A DNA stretch of 64,000 nt, from contig NZ_LSIJ01000092.1 of the NCBI RefSeq assembly GCF_001556185.1, positions 24,891 through 88,890 on the forward strand, written 5' to 3'. The stretch's first letter is position 1. Every line of letters starts with the position of its first letter. The translations under genes and the position numbers were made by a program. Below the pieces are notes generated by a model. That model was not told where the DNA came from. It worked only from the letters and a program-made list of their open reading frames with translations, and did no database searches. Source of the stretch: Sphingomonas sp. CCH10-B3. Its GTDB lineage: Bacteria; Pseudomonadota; Alphaproteobacteria; Sphingomonadales; Sphingomonadaceae. Shown here in pieces: positions 46,666-56,219 of the stretch.

Positions 46666-47220
46666 TCAGTCCCCCATATCCATTTCGGTATCGCCCCGGC
46701 TCGCCGCCTGCTTGGCGAGCGCATCAAGGTCGGGCAGTGCGTTGAGATAATCGTCGAGTGCTGTCGTAACGATCTGCTGCGCGGAACGGTTGGCGAGTGC
46801 GCTGGCGAGCCGCAGCCGCAGATGCCGGTCATGATCGAGCCGAAGCGTGAACGCCGCCTTGGCCTTCATGCCGACCGGTGCACGCGGCGCGGCCACCGGC
46901 TTGGCGGGCTCCGCGGCAGCGGCGGATTCTGCCACCGGCGCGGAGTCGGCGGGCGCCGAGACCGGTGCTTCGAATTCTTCCTTCAGAGCCTCACGCTGGC
47001 GCAGCACCGGCGGTACTGGCGGCGTCACGACCGCGACGGGCGGCTGTGCGGGCACTTCAGTGCCCATGTCGTTCCAGCCGAGATCGTCGATCACTTCGGA
47101 CACATTGCCGAAGCCCGAGAAGCCCTGCGACCGCATGGCGGGACGCGCCTGCCCCTTGCGGGCCAGCAACGTCGACGACAGCGACGCAAAGCTCTTGGTG
47201 GAACCGATCAGCGAGCTCAT
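46666..47220 (-). CDS. Predicted ribbon-helix-helix partner of the orphan ParA
   Basis: A 184-residue protein: a polar N-terminus, a disordered Ala/Pro-rich middle (about 55-120), and a C-terminal segment (121-161, KAAFTLRLDHDRHLRLRL, then SAQQIVTTALDDYL) with the strand-helix-helix pattern of RHH DNA-binding proteins. It begins one base after the parA stop, so the pair is coupled. ParG/Omega-type RHH proteins partner ParA ATPases on plasmids; whether this one binds DNA or recruits another cargo is unknown. No clear centromere-like repeat was seen beside it. Confidence 0.65.
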   Translation of the reverse strand: MSSLIGSTKSFASLSSTLLARKGQARPAMRSQGFSGFGNVSEVIDDLGWNDMGTEVPAQPPVAVVTPPVPPVLRQREALKEEFEAPVSAPADSAPVAESAAAAEPAKPVAAPRAPVGMKAKAAFTLRLDHDRHLRLRLASALANRSAQQIVTTALDDYLNALPDLDALAKQAASRGDTEMDMGD

Positions 47221-47221
47221 C

Positions 47222-47938
47222 TCAGCTCACCACACGACGACCGAAGCCGCCACCTGCCAGACGATTGGGAACAAAGCCGCCCGGCGCCGCTGGGGCGCTG
47301 AACACGGTGCGACGGAAGTTCTTTTCGAGTCGATCGGCGATATAGGTCCAGAGCTGCTGGATCTCGGCGGCCGACTTGCCACCCGGATCGACTTCCATCA
47401 CCGTGCGCCCGTCGATCATCGACGCAGCGAAATCGGTGCGGTGGTGGATGGTGATCGGCGCGACCGTGCCGTGCTGCGATAGCGCGACCGCGGCTTCGGA
47501 CGTGATCTTGGCCTTGGGTGTCGCCGCATTGACGACGAAGATCAGCGGCTTGCCGGCGCGATCGCACAAATCGACGGTGGCGCCGACGGCGCGCAGGTCG
47601 TGCGGGCTGGGGCGCGTCGGGATCACGATGAGTTCAGCGACCGCGATTACGCTCTGGATCGCCATGGTGATGGCGGGCGGCGTGTCGATCATGGCAAGGC
47701 GGAAGCCCTGCTGGCGCAGCACTTCGAGATCGGCAGCAAGCCGCGCGACCGTCGTTTGGGCGAAGGCGGGAAATTCGCTTTCGCGTTCGTTCCACCAATC
47801 CGACAGCGACCCCTGCGGATCGATGTCGATCAGCACGACCGGACCCGCGCCCGAAAGTTGGGCTTGCACGGCAAGATGGCCCGACAAGGTCGTCTTGCCC
47901 GAACCGCCCTTTTGCGAAGCCATTGCCAGAACGCGCAT
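47222..47938 (-). CDS. Orphan ParA-family ATPase
   Basis: A 238-residue Walker-type partition ATPase. The deviant Walker A is QKGGSGKTTLSGHLA, followed by VVLIDIDPQGSLSDWW and MIDTPPAI (Walker B region). It lacks the N-terminal helix-turn-helix of large plasmid ParAs and lies away from parB or a chromosomal origin cluster, so it is not the canonical chromosomal ParA. Neighbours are an RHH-like protein and two SPOR proteins, suggesting positioning of a DNA region or of cell-division machinery. The start is ATG at 47938. Confidence 0.88.
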   Translation of the reverse strand: MRVLAMASQKGGSGKTTLSGHLAVQAQLSGAGPVVLIDIDPQGSLSDWWNERESEFPAFAQTTVARLAADLEVLRQQGFRLAMIDTPPAITMAIQSVIAVAELIVIPTRPSPHDLRAVGATVDLCDRAGKPLIFVVNAATPKAKITSEAAVALSQHGTVAPITIHHRTDFAASMIDGRTVMEVDPGGKSAAEIQQLWTYIADRLEKNFRRTVFSAPAAPGGFVPNRLAGGGFGRRVVS

Positions 47939-48094
47939 AATTCCCCTGGTCTTGCCTAGTTGAAACAGGGGATGCCACGCCGAGAGATAAGAAGTGGTTA
48001 ACGTCGCGCGCAGGCGTGCCAAAGCCACTAACCAAATCTTTGCCAACCGCGCTATAACCGGCTTAACCAACACCGGCGGGGCGGAGTGGATCGT

Positions 48095-49084
48095 ATGAAA
48101 GCAGCTTGGATAACGGCAGCGCTGGTTGCGCTTGCCGCAAGTGCAGCACCGGCACTCGCCGATGTGCGCGCGGGCGTGGAAGCATGGCAGCGCGGCGATT
48201 ATCGCAAGGCCGTCGAAGAATGGCGCCCGCTTGCGATTGCGGGCGATGCCGATGCGCAGTTCAACCTGGGCCAGGCCTATAAGCTCGGCCGCGGCGTGCC
48301 GCTCGATCCCGGCCTCGCCGAGCAATGGTTCGGCAAGGCTGCTGTGCAGAAGCACCCACAGGCCGAAGTCAATTACGGGCTCGCGCTGTTCCAGAACGGC
48401 AAGCGCGACGAAGCCGCGCCGTGGCTGGAGAAAGCGGCGATGCGTGGCGAGCCGCGCGCGCAGCTGGTGTTCGGCACGATGCTGTTCAACGGCGATGGCG
48501 TGCAGCGGGACTGGGTGCGCGCCTATGCGCTGATTACGCGCGCTGCTGCGGCGGGCATCCCCAAGGCGGCCGAGACGCAGGCGCAGATGGACCAGTATAT
48601 CGACACCGATATGCGCCAGAAGGGAATCGCGCTCGCCCGGCAATATGAAAGCCAGGGGTCGAGCACGGCCGCCCCGCTAGAACTTGCGGGATCGGATCGA
48701 GGTGTGCGCACTGCCGAACTGCCGCCGTCGCAGGTCGGCGAAGATTCGACCCAATTGGCGCGACCCAAGCCCGGCGTGACCAAGCCGCCGCGGGTGGCCA
48801 CCACCAAGCCCGTGCCGACCGCCCCGCCAGCGGTAACAGCGCCGGGCAAGGGCTGGCGCGTCCAGCTCGGCGCGTTCCGCGACGACAACAATGCCCGTAA
48901 CCTCTGGGCGACGCTGCGCGGTCGGGTGAGCGCGCTTGCCGGCGCCACGCCGGTGTTCGCGCGCAGCGGTGACCTGACGCGGCTCCAGGCCGGGCCATTC
49001 GCCGCGAGCGCCGACGCCGCGCGCGTTTGCGCGGCGGTGAAGGCGTCGGTGCCGGGAACCGCTTGCGTGCCGGTCGCGCCCTAA
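48095..49084 (+). CDS. Exported Sel1-repeat SPOR protein
   Basis: A 329-residue protein with a signal peptide (MKAAWITAALVALAASAAPALA), Sel1-like/TPR repeats (YRKAVEEWRPLAIAGDADAQFNLGQAYKLGRGVPLDPGLAEQWFGKAA and the following repeats to about residue 160), a Pro-rich linker and a C-terminal SPOR domain (GWRVQLGAFRDDNNARNLWATL). It is divergent from the parA unit and parallels the TPR-SPOR protein on its other side. Its stop overlaps the converging serB stop by four bases. Confidence 0.87.
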   Translation: MKAAWITAALVALAASAAPALADVRAGVEAWQRGDYRKAVEEWRPLAIAGDADAQFNLGQAYKLGRGVPLDPGLAEQWFGKAAVQKHPQAEVNYGLALFQNGKRDEAAPWLEKAAMRGEPRAQLVFGTMLFNGDGVQRDWVRAYALITRAAAAGIPKAAETQAQMDQYIDTDMRQKGIALARQYESQGSSTAAPLELAGSDRGVRTAELPPSQVGEDSTQLARPKPGVTKPPRVATTKPVPTAPPAVTAPGKGWRVQLGAFRDDNNARNLWATLRGRVSALAGATPVFARSGDLTRLQAGPFAASADAARVCAAVKASVPGTACVPVAP

Positions 49085-49956
49085 TCAACCCAGTCGCGCG
49101 CCGGAATGCCCTGCGCATAGAGCAGCGCGGTGAGATCATTATGGTCGATCCGCGCGTCGGCAGCGGCGGCAACGACCGGCTTGGCGTGATAGGCAACGCC
49201 CAGCCCAGCCGCGCCGATCATCTTGAGGTCATTCGCGCCATCGCCGACCGCCAGCGTCGCCTCGATCGGGATTGAGTGCGCCGACGCCACCGCGCTTAAC
49301 GTGTCGAGCTTGGTTTGCGCACCGACGATCGGCCGCGCCACCGTTCCGTCGAGCTTGCCGCCCGCGATCCCCAGCACATTGGCGATAGCACGTTCGAAGC
49401 CGATCTGCGCCGCGACCGGCTCGGCAAAGCGGGTGAAGCCGCCTGAAACCAGCACCGTGGCCGCGCCCCGCGCGCGCATCGTCTGCACCAGCGTGCGGGC
49501 GCCGGGCATCAGTGTGACCCGTTCGGCCAGGCAGCGATCGATCACGGCTTCGTCGAGCCCGGCGAGCAACGCCACGCGTGCGTCGAGCGCGGACTCGAAA
49601 TCGAGCTCGCCGCGCATCGCCGCTTCGGTGACGGCGGCGATCTGCGGCTTGATCCCGGCGTAATCGGCCAGCTCGTCGATGCACTCGACCGTGATCATCG
49701 TCGAATCCATGTCGGCGATGAGGAGCTGCTTGGAACGCGTGACGAGCGACTGCACGACGATATCGACGCCCGGAAACGCGCCTTCGATCGCAGCCCGCGC
49801 GCCGCTCGACACGCCGATGAAGATGTCGGCGGCGCGCCCTGCGTCGATCCATCCCGACCCGGACGGCGCGCACCCAGCCACCGCCAGCCGGTCGAGGCTC
49901 TCCGAAATCTGGCCTTGATCGAGCCGATCGACTGCTATCAGTGTTGCGATGAACAT
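49081..49956 (-). CDS. serB: Phosphoserine phosphatase
   Basis: HAD phosphatase of 291 residues making L-serine. The nucleophile Asp is in [20 protein letters not shown], with [13 protein letters not shown] (motif II), and '[25 protein letters not shown]' (motifs III/IV). A short ACT-like N-terminus precedes it. The start ATG at 49956 overlaps the divergent miaA start codon region by up to eight bases, so each promoter must lie inside the other gene. Confidence 0.95.
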   Translation of the reverse strand: MFIATLIAVDRLDQGQISESLDRLAVAGCAPSGSGWIDAGRAADIFIGVSSGARAAIEGAFPGVDIVVQSLVTRSKQLLIADMDSTMITVECIDELADYAGIKPQIAAVTEAAMRGELDFESALDARVALLAGLDEAVIDRCLAERVTLMPGARTLVQTMRARGAATVLVSGGFTRFAEPVAAQIGFERAIANVLGIAGGKLDGTVARPIVGAQTKLDTLSAVASAHSIPIEATLAVGDGANDLKMIGAAGLGVAYHAKPVVAAAADARIDHNDLTALLYAQGIPARDWVD

Positions 49957-50872
49957 GGATGGTCCTCCCCGCCCCCGGCTCGCGCTCATCGCAGGGCCAA
50001 CCGCGAGCGGCAAGTCCGCGCTCGCGATCGCGCTGGCGGAGCGAGCGAATGGCGTGGTGATCAACGCCGATTCGGCTCAGGTCTATGCCGATCTGAGCGT
50101 GTTGAGCGCCCGCCCCTCGCCTGCCGACGAAGCGCGCGTGCCGCACCGGTTGTTCGGACATGTCGACGGCGCGCAGAGCTGTTCGGCGGCGGCCTGGGCA
50201 GCGGATGCCAAGGCCGCGATCGAGGCGGCGCACGCGGCAGGCCGACTGCCGATACTGGTGGGGGGCACCGGGCTCTATCTGCGAACATTGCTCGACGGGA
50301 TCGCGCCAGTGCCCGAGATCGATCCCGCCATCCGCGCCGACGTGCGCGCGCTACCGGTGGGTGAAGCTCATGCTGCGCTGATGGCGTGCGATCCAAAAGC
50401 GGCGGCGCGGCTCAACCCCGCTGATACGACCCGGATCGCTCGTGCGCTTGAGGTTGTGCGCTCGACCGGGCGGACGCTCCGCGACTGGCAGGCCGAGCGG
50501 GTTGGCGGCATCGCCGGGCGCGTCACGCTTGCGCCGCTGGTGCTGCTGCCCGATCGCGACTGGCTGATGGCGCGGTGTGACGCGCGGCTGGCGGCGATGT
50601 TTGACGGCGGCGGCGTGGAGGAAGTCCGGGCGCTGCTCGCCCGCCGCGATGTGCCCGCGACCGCGCCGGTCCGGCTCGCGATCGGCGTCCGCGAAATCGC
50701 CGGCTGGCTGTCGGGCGACTGGAGCCGCGACGAAGCGCTCGCCCGCGCCCGGCTTGCGACCCGGCAATATGCCAAGCGGCAATATACCTGGTTCCGTAAC
50801 CAGCCCCCGCCCGATTGGCCACGCGACGACGGAACCGACCCCGATCGCGCGCTGGCGCGGCTTGGCGCTTGA
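49949..50872 (+). CDS. miaA: MiaA, tRNA dimethylallyltransferase
   Basis: Adds the dimethylallyl group to A37 of tRNAs reading UNN codons; 307 residues. P-loop [46 protein letters not shown] and the C-terminal [15 protein letters not shown] are diagnostic. The ATG at 49949 overlaps the divergent serB start; an in-frame ATG at 49955 would shorten the overlap. mtaB, another A37 modifier, is also in the window but unlinked. Confidence 0.95.
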   Translation: MNMDGPPRPRLALIAGPTASGKSALAIALAERANGVVINADSAQVYADLSVLSARPSPADEARVPHRLFGHVDGAQSCSAAAWAADAKAAIEAAHAAGRLPILVGGTGLYLRTLLDGIAPVPEIDPAIRADVRALPVGEAHAALMACDPKAAARLNPADTTRIARALEVVRSTGRTLRDWQAERVGGIAGRVTLAPLVLLPDRDWLMARCDARLAAMFDGGGVEEVRALLARRDVPATAPVRLAIGVREIAGWLSGDWSRDEALARARLATRQYAKRQYTWFRNQPPPDWPRDDGTDPDRALARLGA

Positions 50873-50917
50873 CCTCACGGGCACGCTTGCCGATCGTGCC
50901 AGCGCAAGGGGGCAGGA

Positions 50918-51532
50918 ATGACGACAGTCGAATTGGAAGCCGAGGAAGGACCGACCGGCGTTAGCCGCGTCGAGGCATTCTCCGACGGGGTCATCGCGAT
51001 CATCGTCACCATCATGGTGCTCGAATTGCACGCGCCCGTCGCCGAAGGGCTCGACAAGCTTTGGGCGCTCTGGCCGGTATTCCTTGCCTATGTGCTGTCT
51101 TACGCTTTCGTCGCGATTTACTGGGTCAATCACCACCGGCTGTTCACCTGCGCCACGCGCGTTTCAAACGCGCTGCTGTGGTCGAACATGTTGTTGCTGT
51201 TCGCGCTGTCGCTGATCCCGTTCACGACGTCTTATCTGGGCGAGCATCACTTCAGCCGCGAAGCGACGTGGCTGTATCTCGCCTCGACGCTGTTCCCGGC
51301 GCTGAGCTATTCATGGCTTCAGGAAGTCATCAAGCGGACCGGGCGCCAGACCGATCGCATCGCCGTCTATTACCGCCAGTCGACGCGCAAAGGGATCGCC
51401 GCGATCGTCATCTATGCGACCGGTGCGGCATTGACCGGAATATCGCCATGGATGGGCATTGCCTGCGCCGTCCTGGTCGCGATCCTGTGGTTTTTGCCGC
51501 AGAGCGCCGTCAACGAGCTGTTCGGGCGCTGA
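50918..51532 (+). CDS. TMEM175-family potassium channel (DUF1211)
   Basis: A 204-residue membrane protein with about six hydrophobic helices. The family selectivity/filter signature appears as SRVEAFSDGVIAIIVTIMVLEL, and VNHHRLF and LLWSNMLLLFALSLIPFTT are typical. Prokaryotic TMEM175 proteins form K+ channels as tetramers of single-repeat subunits. It follows miaA by 45 bases and converges on folB. Confidence 0.88.
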   Translation: MTTVELEAEEGPTGVSRVEAFSDGVIAIIVTIMVLELHAPVAEGLDKLWALWPVFLAYVLSYAFVAIYWVNHHRLFTCATRVSNALLWSNMLLLFALSLIPFTTSYLGEHHFSREATWLYLASTLFPALSYSWLQEVIKRTGRQTDRIAVYYRQSTRKGIAAIVIYATGAALTGISPWMGIACAVLVAILWFLPQSAVNELFGR

Positions 51533-51539
51533 GCCCTTG

Positions 51540-51911
51540 TCAGGCGGGCATCGGCTGCGGGTTGATGCGTTCGATCTCGCAGCCGATCGCGGCATCGGGA
51601 TAAATGTCGGGCTTGACCGAGCGAACCCGCACCCGGCGGACGCGCGGATCGGCGAGCGCGAGCGCGGCAACCGCCTCGACCAGCGTCTCCTGCAGATCGA
51701 AATGTCGGCTGGCCACGAGCGCGAGAATGTCGCGGCGCAGGAAATCATAATCGACGACCGCGTCAATCCGGTCGTCGAGCGCCGCAGTTCCATAGTCACA
51801 GTGCAGCCACACGCTCAGCATCACGCGCTGCGGGGCGGCGCGCTCGGGCGGGTGAATGCCGATCCGCATCGGCACGTCGAGGCCGTCAAGGAAAGTCGTG
51901 AACTCGGCCAT
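51540..51911 (-). CDS. folB: Dihydroneopterin aldolase (FolB-type)
   Basis: A 123-residue enzyme of folate synthesis, or a monapterin epimerase (FolX-like). It shows RIGIHPPERAAPQRVMLSVWLHCDYGTAALDDRIDAVVDYDFLRRDIL and 'FDLQETLVEAVAALAL', the dihydroneopterin-aldolase core. The start is ATG at 51911, overlapping the upstream stop by one base (TGATG). It ends the folE-reductase-folB operon. Confidence 0.88.
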   Translation of the reverse strand: MAEFTTFLDGLDVPMRIGIHPPERAAPQRVMLSVWLHCDYGTAALDDRIDAVVDYDFLRRDILALVASRHFDLQETLVEAVAALALADPRVRRVRVRSVKPDIYPDAAIGCEIERINPQPMPA

Positions 51912-52666
51912 CAATGCCCCCGCGTCGCAAACATCACGTCGCGCGCCCTTGGCAGAAAGCGCTGGCCATTGTCGACGTAGAGCGTCTGGCCATGCACACC
52001 GCGCGCACCGAGCAGGAAGGCGACCGCGTCAGCAACCGCTCGGGCATCGACCGGGCGCTGCAGCAGATTGATCGCGGCAACCGTGCGATATTCGTCCTCG
52101 GTCTGGTCGGCGCTGGGCAGCGTCAGCCCCGGCGCGACCGCATTGACCGCGATCCGGGGACCGAGTGCCTGCGCCAGCATCACCGTCGCGCCCGCCAGCC
52201 CGATCTTCGCGCAGCTATAGGCAAAGAAGTCGGGGTTCAGATTGACGACCTTCTGGTCGAGGATGTTGACGACGGCGCCGCGCGCGAGATCGTCCTGCCG
52301 CGCGAGCGCCTGCGCGAGCAGGACCGGCGCGCGCAAGTTGACGGCGCTGTGGCGGTCGATCGACGCTGCGTCGACATCGGGCGGAAAATCATGCGCGAAC
52401 AGCGAGGCATTGTTGACGAGCCCCGTGACCGGCGCAGCAAACGCCGCGCGCGCCGCTTCCAGTAGCACATCGGAGGCGTCGGGTGCCGCGAGGTCCTGCT
52501 CAATCGCGACGGCATCGTCGCCTAGGTCGGCGACCAGCGACGCGGCCTCGCTGCCCGAAGCGCGATGATGCACGACCACGCGCCACCCGGCGTCGATCAG
52601 CCGGCGCGCGATGACCGCGCCGATCCGCCGCGCGCCGCCAGTGACAATCGCGACGGGGCGGCTCAC
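51911..52666 (-). CDS. SDR with pteridine-reductase (PTR1/FolM-like) active site
   Basis: A 251-residue short-chain dehydrogenase. The cofactor motif is TGGARRIG (9-16), with Arg residues favouring NADPH. The catalytic Ser of ordinary SDRs is replaced: D137 lies exactly 13 residues before Y150, followed by K154, the same spacing as D181/Y194/K198 in Leishmania PTR1. With folE and folB on either side, reduction of dihydrobiopterin, dihydromonapterin or dihydrofolate is the likely role. It overlaps folE by four bases. Confidence 0.88.
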   Translation of the reverse strand: MSRPVAIVTGGARRIGAVIARRLIDAGWRVVVHHRASGSEAASLVADLGDDAVAIEQDLAAPDASDVLLEAARAAFAAPVTGLVNNASLFAHDFPPDVDAASIDRHSAVNLRAPVLLAQALARQDDLARGAVVNILDQKVVNLNPDFFAYSCAKIGLAGATVMLAQALGPRIAVNAVAPGLTLPSADQTEDEYRTVAAINLLQRPVDARAVADAVAFLLGARGVHGQTLYVDNGQRFLPRARDVMFATRGH

Positions 52667-53295
52667 TCGACCCTGCCGACGCCCATCAAGGCCAGCACTT
52701 CCTTGCGGCTGCGCTCATCATCGCGGAAAATGCCCATCATCCGGCTGGTGACCATGTTGACGCCCGGCGTGCGCACGCCGCGCGCGGTCATGCAGGCATG
52801 GCTCGCCTCGATCACCACGGCGACGCCCTGGGGCTTCAGATTGTCCCAGATGCAATTGGCGACTTCGGCGGTCAGCCGTTCCTGAATCTGCAATCGCCGC
52901 GCATAGGCGTGGAGCACGCGCGCGAGCTTCGAAATGCCGACCACCCAGTTCGACGGGAGATAGGCGATGTGCGCCTTGCCGATGATCGGCGCCATGTGAT
53001 GCTCGCAGTGCGACTGGAACGGGATGTCCTTCAGCAGCACGATCTCGTCATAGCCGCCAACTTCCTCGAAAATCCGCGCCAGATGCTGGGCGGGGTCTTC
53101 CTGATAACCCTGGCAATATTCCTTCCACGCGCGCGCGACGCGCTTCGGTGTGTCGATCAGCCCTTCGCGTGCCGGATCGTCGCCGGTCCAGCGAATCAAG
53201 GTGCGGATCGCTTCGGCGACGTCATCTGGGACCGGAATCTTGGCCGGCGAGCCAACCAGATCACCGGTGTCGTCATGGTCGAAATGCGCGTTCAT
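52663..53295 (-). CDS. folE: GTP cyclohydrolase I
   Basis: Makes 7,8-dihydroneopterin triphosphate from GTP, first step to folate and other pterins; 210 residues. The zinc and active-site motifs [22 protein letters not shown] and [19 protein letters not shown] are intact. GAGGAGG precedes the ATG at 53295. It is the first gene of a three-gene pterin operon and is divergent from a TonB-dependent receptor. Confidence 0.97.
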   Translation of the reverse strand: MNAHFDHDDTGDLVGSPAKIPVPDDVAEAIRTLIRWTGDDPAREGLIDTPKRVARAWKEYCQGYQEDPAQHLARIFEEVGGYDEIVLLKDIPFQSHCEHHMAPIIGKAHIAYLPSNWVVGISKLARVLHAYARRLQIQERLTAEVANCIWDNLKPQGVAVVIEASHACMTARGVRTPGVNMVTSRMMGIFRDDERSRKEVLALMGVGRVE

Positions 53296-53426
53296 CTACC
53301 CTCCTCAAACCGCGATTCAGGTCAGACGCTACGTCAACCGTCATTTTGGTGGATTTCCGTTGTCGAATAAAACTGTCTCATTTGGGCAACAATGACGCAA
53401 GCCCGCAGATTTGCGCGCATCTCCCG

Positions 53427-53456
53427 TTGACGCGGTGAATCCTCCGGCGCTAGATT
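53427..53456 (+). promoter_or_regulatory. Candidate sigma-70 promoter of the first TonB-dependent receptor
   Basis: TTGACG (53427-53432) and TAGATT (53451-53456) are separated by 18 bases and lie about 70 bases before the receptor start at 53526. The match is good for -35 and moderate for -10. It has not been tested against the wider genome's promoter set. Confidence 0.5.
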
Positions 53457-53525
53457 CACGGCAATACGGCACAAATGCTATCGCACACCCGGCCCATCAC
53501 GACCGGGGATCAGGAGGGGACAAAA

Positions 53526-56141
53526 ATGACCAAGTTCGACCTATTGGCTGCAACCGCAATTGCGGTGCTCGCCACATCGCCGGCGATGGCGCAGACCGCG
53601 CCGGCGCCCGCACCCGCGGCTCAGGAAGATGCGCCGGTTGCCGACGATGTCGTCGTCACCGCGACCAAGCGCGAAACCACGCTGCTCGATACGCCGATTT
53701 CGGTCTCGGTCACCAGTGGCGCCACCATTCAGGAAGCGCAGATCCGCGACCTGATCGACCTGCAGACCGTCGTCCCGTCGCTGCGCGTGTCGCAGTTGCA
53801 GAGCTCGGCCAATACGAACTTCATCATCCGCGGTTTCGGCAACGGCGCGAACAACCCGGGCATCGAACCGTCGGTCGGCGTGTTCATCGACGGCGTCTAT
53901 CGTTCGCGCTCGGCAGCGCAGATTGCCGATCTTCCCAATGTGAAGCGCGTCGAAGTGCTGCGCGGCCCGCAGTCGACGCTGTTCGGCAAGAACGCGTCGG
54001 CAGGTATCATCTCGATCGTGACCGCCGAGCCTGCATTCAAATTCGGTGGCAACATCGAAGCGACCTATGGCGATTTCAACGCCTTCATTTTGAAGGGCGA
54101 CGTCACCGGCCCGATCACCGACACTCTCGCTTTCTCGCTTGCGGGCAACTTCAACCGTCGTGACGGCTATGTCCGCGATCTCGCGCTCAACACCGATTTC
54201 AACGATCGCAACCGTTATGGCTTCCGCGGTCAGCTGCTGTTCCAGCCGAGCGCCGACCTGAAGTTCCGCCTGATCGCCGATTTCGACAGCATCGACGAAA
54301 ATTGCTGCGCGGTCGTCAACCTCGTCAACGGCCCGACCGGGGCCGTCGTGCGGGCGCTGGGTGGCAATATCGTCACCGGCAACCCGTTCTCCTACACGGT
54401 CTTCAACAACTTCCGGTCGGTCAACCGCATCGACAACTACGGCATCTCGCTGCAGGGCGACGCCGATTTCGACAAGTTCACGCTGACGTCGATCTCGTCA
54501 GCGCGCGGTGTCGACAGCCGGACTAACCAGGATTCGGACTTCACCAGCGCCGACCTGATCGGCACCAACAACAACCGCACCAACATCCGCACGCTGACGC
54601 ATGAAGTGCGGTTCGCGTCGAACTTCGGCGGCCGGTTCGAATTCCTCGTCGGCGGCTATTATTTCAACGAAAGCATCGACGTTAAGGCGGACCTGACCTT
54701 CGGCCGCGACTTCCGCAACTATGCGCAGGCGCTCAGCGGCAACGGCATCAGCACGGTTGAAGGGCTGCTCGGCGTTCCCGCCAACACGTTCAGCCAGCGC
54801 GGCCAGGGCCGGTTCGAAAACTGGGTCTATCGCAACAACGCCTTCTCGTTCTTCGGCAGCGCCGACTTCAAGATCACCAATCGCCTCGTCTTCACCGGCG
54901 GCATCAACTACACCAACGACAAGAAGCGCTTCTCGTCGGCGAGCTTCAGCACCGACAGCTTCTCGGCGCTCGACTTCGTCGCGATCGGCCGGAACGTGCT
55001 GACCCAGACCGCGCTGGCGCAGGGGGTTGGCGGTGCGATCGGCCTGCCGGCCGGTACCGCCGCATCGGCCGCACAGATTCAGGGCTTCGCGGCAGCGCAG
55101 CCCGCCATCTTCGCGCAGATCCAGGCCGGCGCGAATGCGTTTGGCGCGGCGAATGCCAACACAGCGACCAACCCGCTGCTCGGTCTGCGCGCGTTGCAGT
55201 TCCTGCCGCCCTTCCTCAACCTGCCCAACGCGGTTGAGCCGGGTCGCACGGCCGATGACGATGTCTCCTACTCGCTGCGTCTGGCGTGGAAGGCGACCAA
55301 CAACATCAGCTTCTATGTAACCTATGGCACCGGTTTCAAGGCGTCGTCGATCAACCTCGGCCCCGATTCGCGGCCGACGCCCGCCGACTTCATCCCCGGC
55401 TCGCCGGCACAGTCGCCAGCTCCGGGCGCGTCGCCGATCCGCACGGCCGGCCTTGCGCTGCCCAACCTGACCACCGGCTCGCGCTTTGCGGCGCCTGAAA
55501 AGGCCAAGGTCATCGAAGGCGGCATCAAGGGTCAGTTCTCGAAGGGCGCGTTTAATCTCGCGATCTTCCAGCAGGAAATCAGCAACTTCCAGGGCAACAT
55601 CTTCACTGGAACCGGTTTCGTACTCAGCAACGCTGGCCGGCAGTCGACCTTCGGTATCGAATTCGACGGCAATTATTCACCGGTGCGCGCGCTGACGCTC
55701 AACTTCGACATTACCTATCTGAAGCCGCGCTATGACTCGTTCGTCAACGCCTCGGCGCTGAATGCGGGCTTCACCACCAGCCCGGCAAACCTGACCGGCC
55801 TGACGCCGGCGGGCATCCCCGAAGTGTCGCTGTCGGCGGGCTTCACCTACCGCCGCACGATCCTGCAGGACGTCAAGATGTTCCTGCGCAGCGACTATCA
55901 GTGGTCGAGCAACACCCAGATCGCCGAGGGCGCACCGCAGTTCCGGCGCCAGATCACGTCGCTCAACTCGTCGCTGTCGTTCGAGCTCAAGAACGGGCTG
56001 GAATTCTCGTTCTGGGGCCGCAACCTGTTCGACAAACAGTATATCTCGACGATCTTCCCGTCGGTCGTGCAGACGGGCAGCCTCTCGGGCTACCCCAGCC
56101 AGCCGCGCACCTATGGTGGCACGGTCCGCTTCAAGTTCTGA
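53526..56141 (+). CDS. TonB-dependent outer-membrane receptor
   Basis: An 871-residue outer-membrane transporter. A signal peptide (to about SPAMAQT) is followed by the plug (DDVVVTATKRETTLLDTPISVSV, SLRVSQLQSSANTNFIIRGFGNG, 'VEVLRGPQSTLFGKNASAG'), then a beta-barrel ending in TYGGTVRFKF with a C-terminal aromatic. The ligand is unknown; the sequence type is common in sphingomonads for large or aromatic substrates. AGGAGGGG precedes the ATG at 53526. An N-terminal repressive CIRCE/FecI signal-transfer domain is not present. A strong terminator follows. Confidence 0.93.
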   Translation: MTKFDLLAATAIAVLATSPAMAQTAPAPAPAAQEDAPVADDVVVTATKRETTLLDTPISVSVTSGATIQEAQIRDLIDLQTVVPSLRVSQLQSSANTNFIIRGFGNGANNPGIEPSVGVFIDGVYRSRSAAQIADLPNVKRVEVLRGPQSTLFGKNASAGIISIVTAEPAFKFGGNIEATYGDFNAFILKGDVTGPITDTLAFSLAGNFNRRDGYVRDLALNTDFNDRNRYGFRGQLLFQPSADLKFRLIADFDSIDENCCAVVNLVNGPTGAVVRALGGNIVTGNPFSYTVFNNFRSVNRIDNYGISLQGDADFDKFTLTSISSARGVDSRTNQDSDFTSADLIGTNNNRTNIRTLTHEVRFASNFGGRFEFLVGGYYFNESIDVKADLTFGRDFRNYAQALSGNGISTVEGLLGVPANTFSQRGQGRFENWVYRNNAFSFFGSADFKITNRLVFTGGINYTNDKKRFSSASFSTDSFSALDFVAIGRNVLTQTALAQGVGGAIGLPAGTAASAAQIQGFAAAQPAIFAQIQAGANAFGAANANTATNPLLGLRALQFLPPFLNLPNAVEPGRTADDDVSYSLRLAWKATNNISFYVTYGTGFKASSINLGPDSRPTPADFIPGSPAQSPAPGASPIRTAGLALPNLTTGSRFAAPEKAKVIEGGIKGQFSKGAFNLAIFQQEISNFQGNIFTGTGFVLSNAGRQSTFGIEFDGNYSPVRALTLNFDITYLKPRYDSFVNASALNAGFTTSPANLTGLTPAGIPEVSLSAGFTYRRTILQDVKMFLRSDYQWSSNTQIAEGAPQFRRQITSLNSSLSFELKNGLEFSFWGRNLFDKQYISTIFPSVVQTGSLSGYPSQPRTYGGTVRFKF

Positions 56142-56163
56142 TCGCGGTCACGCCTGAAACAGG

Positions 56164-56196
56164 AAAGGCCCCCGGTGCGAACCGGGGGCCTTTTTC
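56164..56196 (+). terminator. Rho-independent terminator after the first receptor gene
   Basis: AAAGGCCCCCGGT pairs with ACCGGGGGCCTTT around a GCGA tetraloop, followed by TTTTTC. It starts 23 bases after the receptor stop; the complementary A-run means it could also stop transcripts from the converging VOC gene. Confidence 0.9.
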
Positions 56197-56219
56197 ATTT
56201 GGCGCAGTGTTTGGTCGGC

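Noticed and set aside
47939-48094. CtrA-like TTAA-N7-TTAA sites in the divergent parA / Sel1-SPOR intergenic region
   Set aside because: Several TTAAC and TAACC pieces occur but none with the required spacing; counted as chance in an AT-richer gap.
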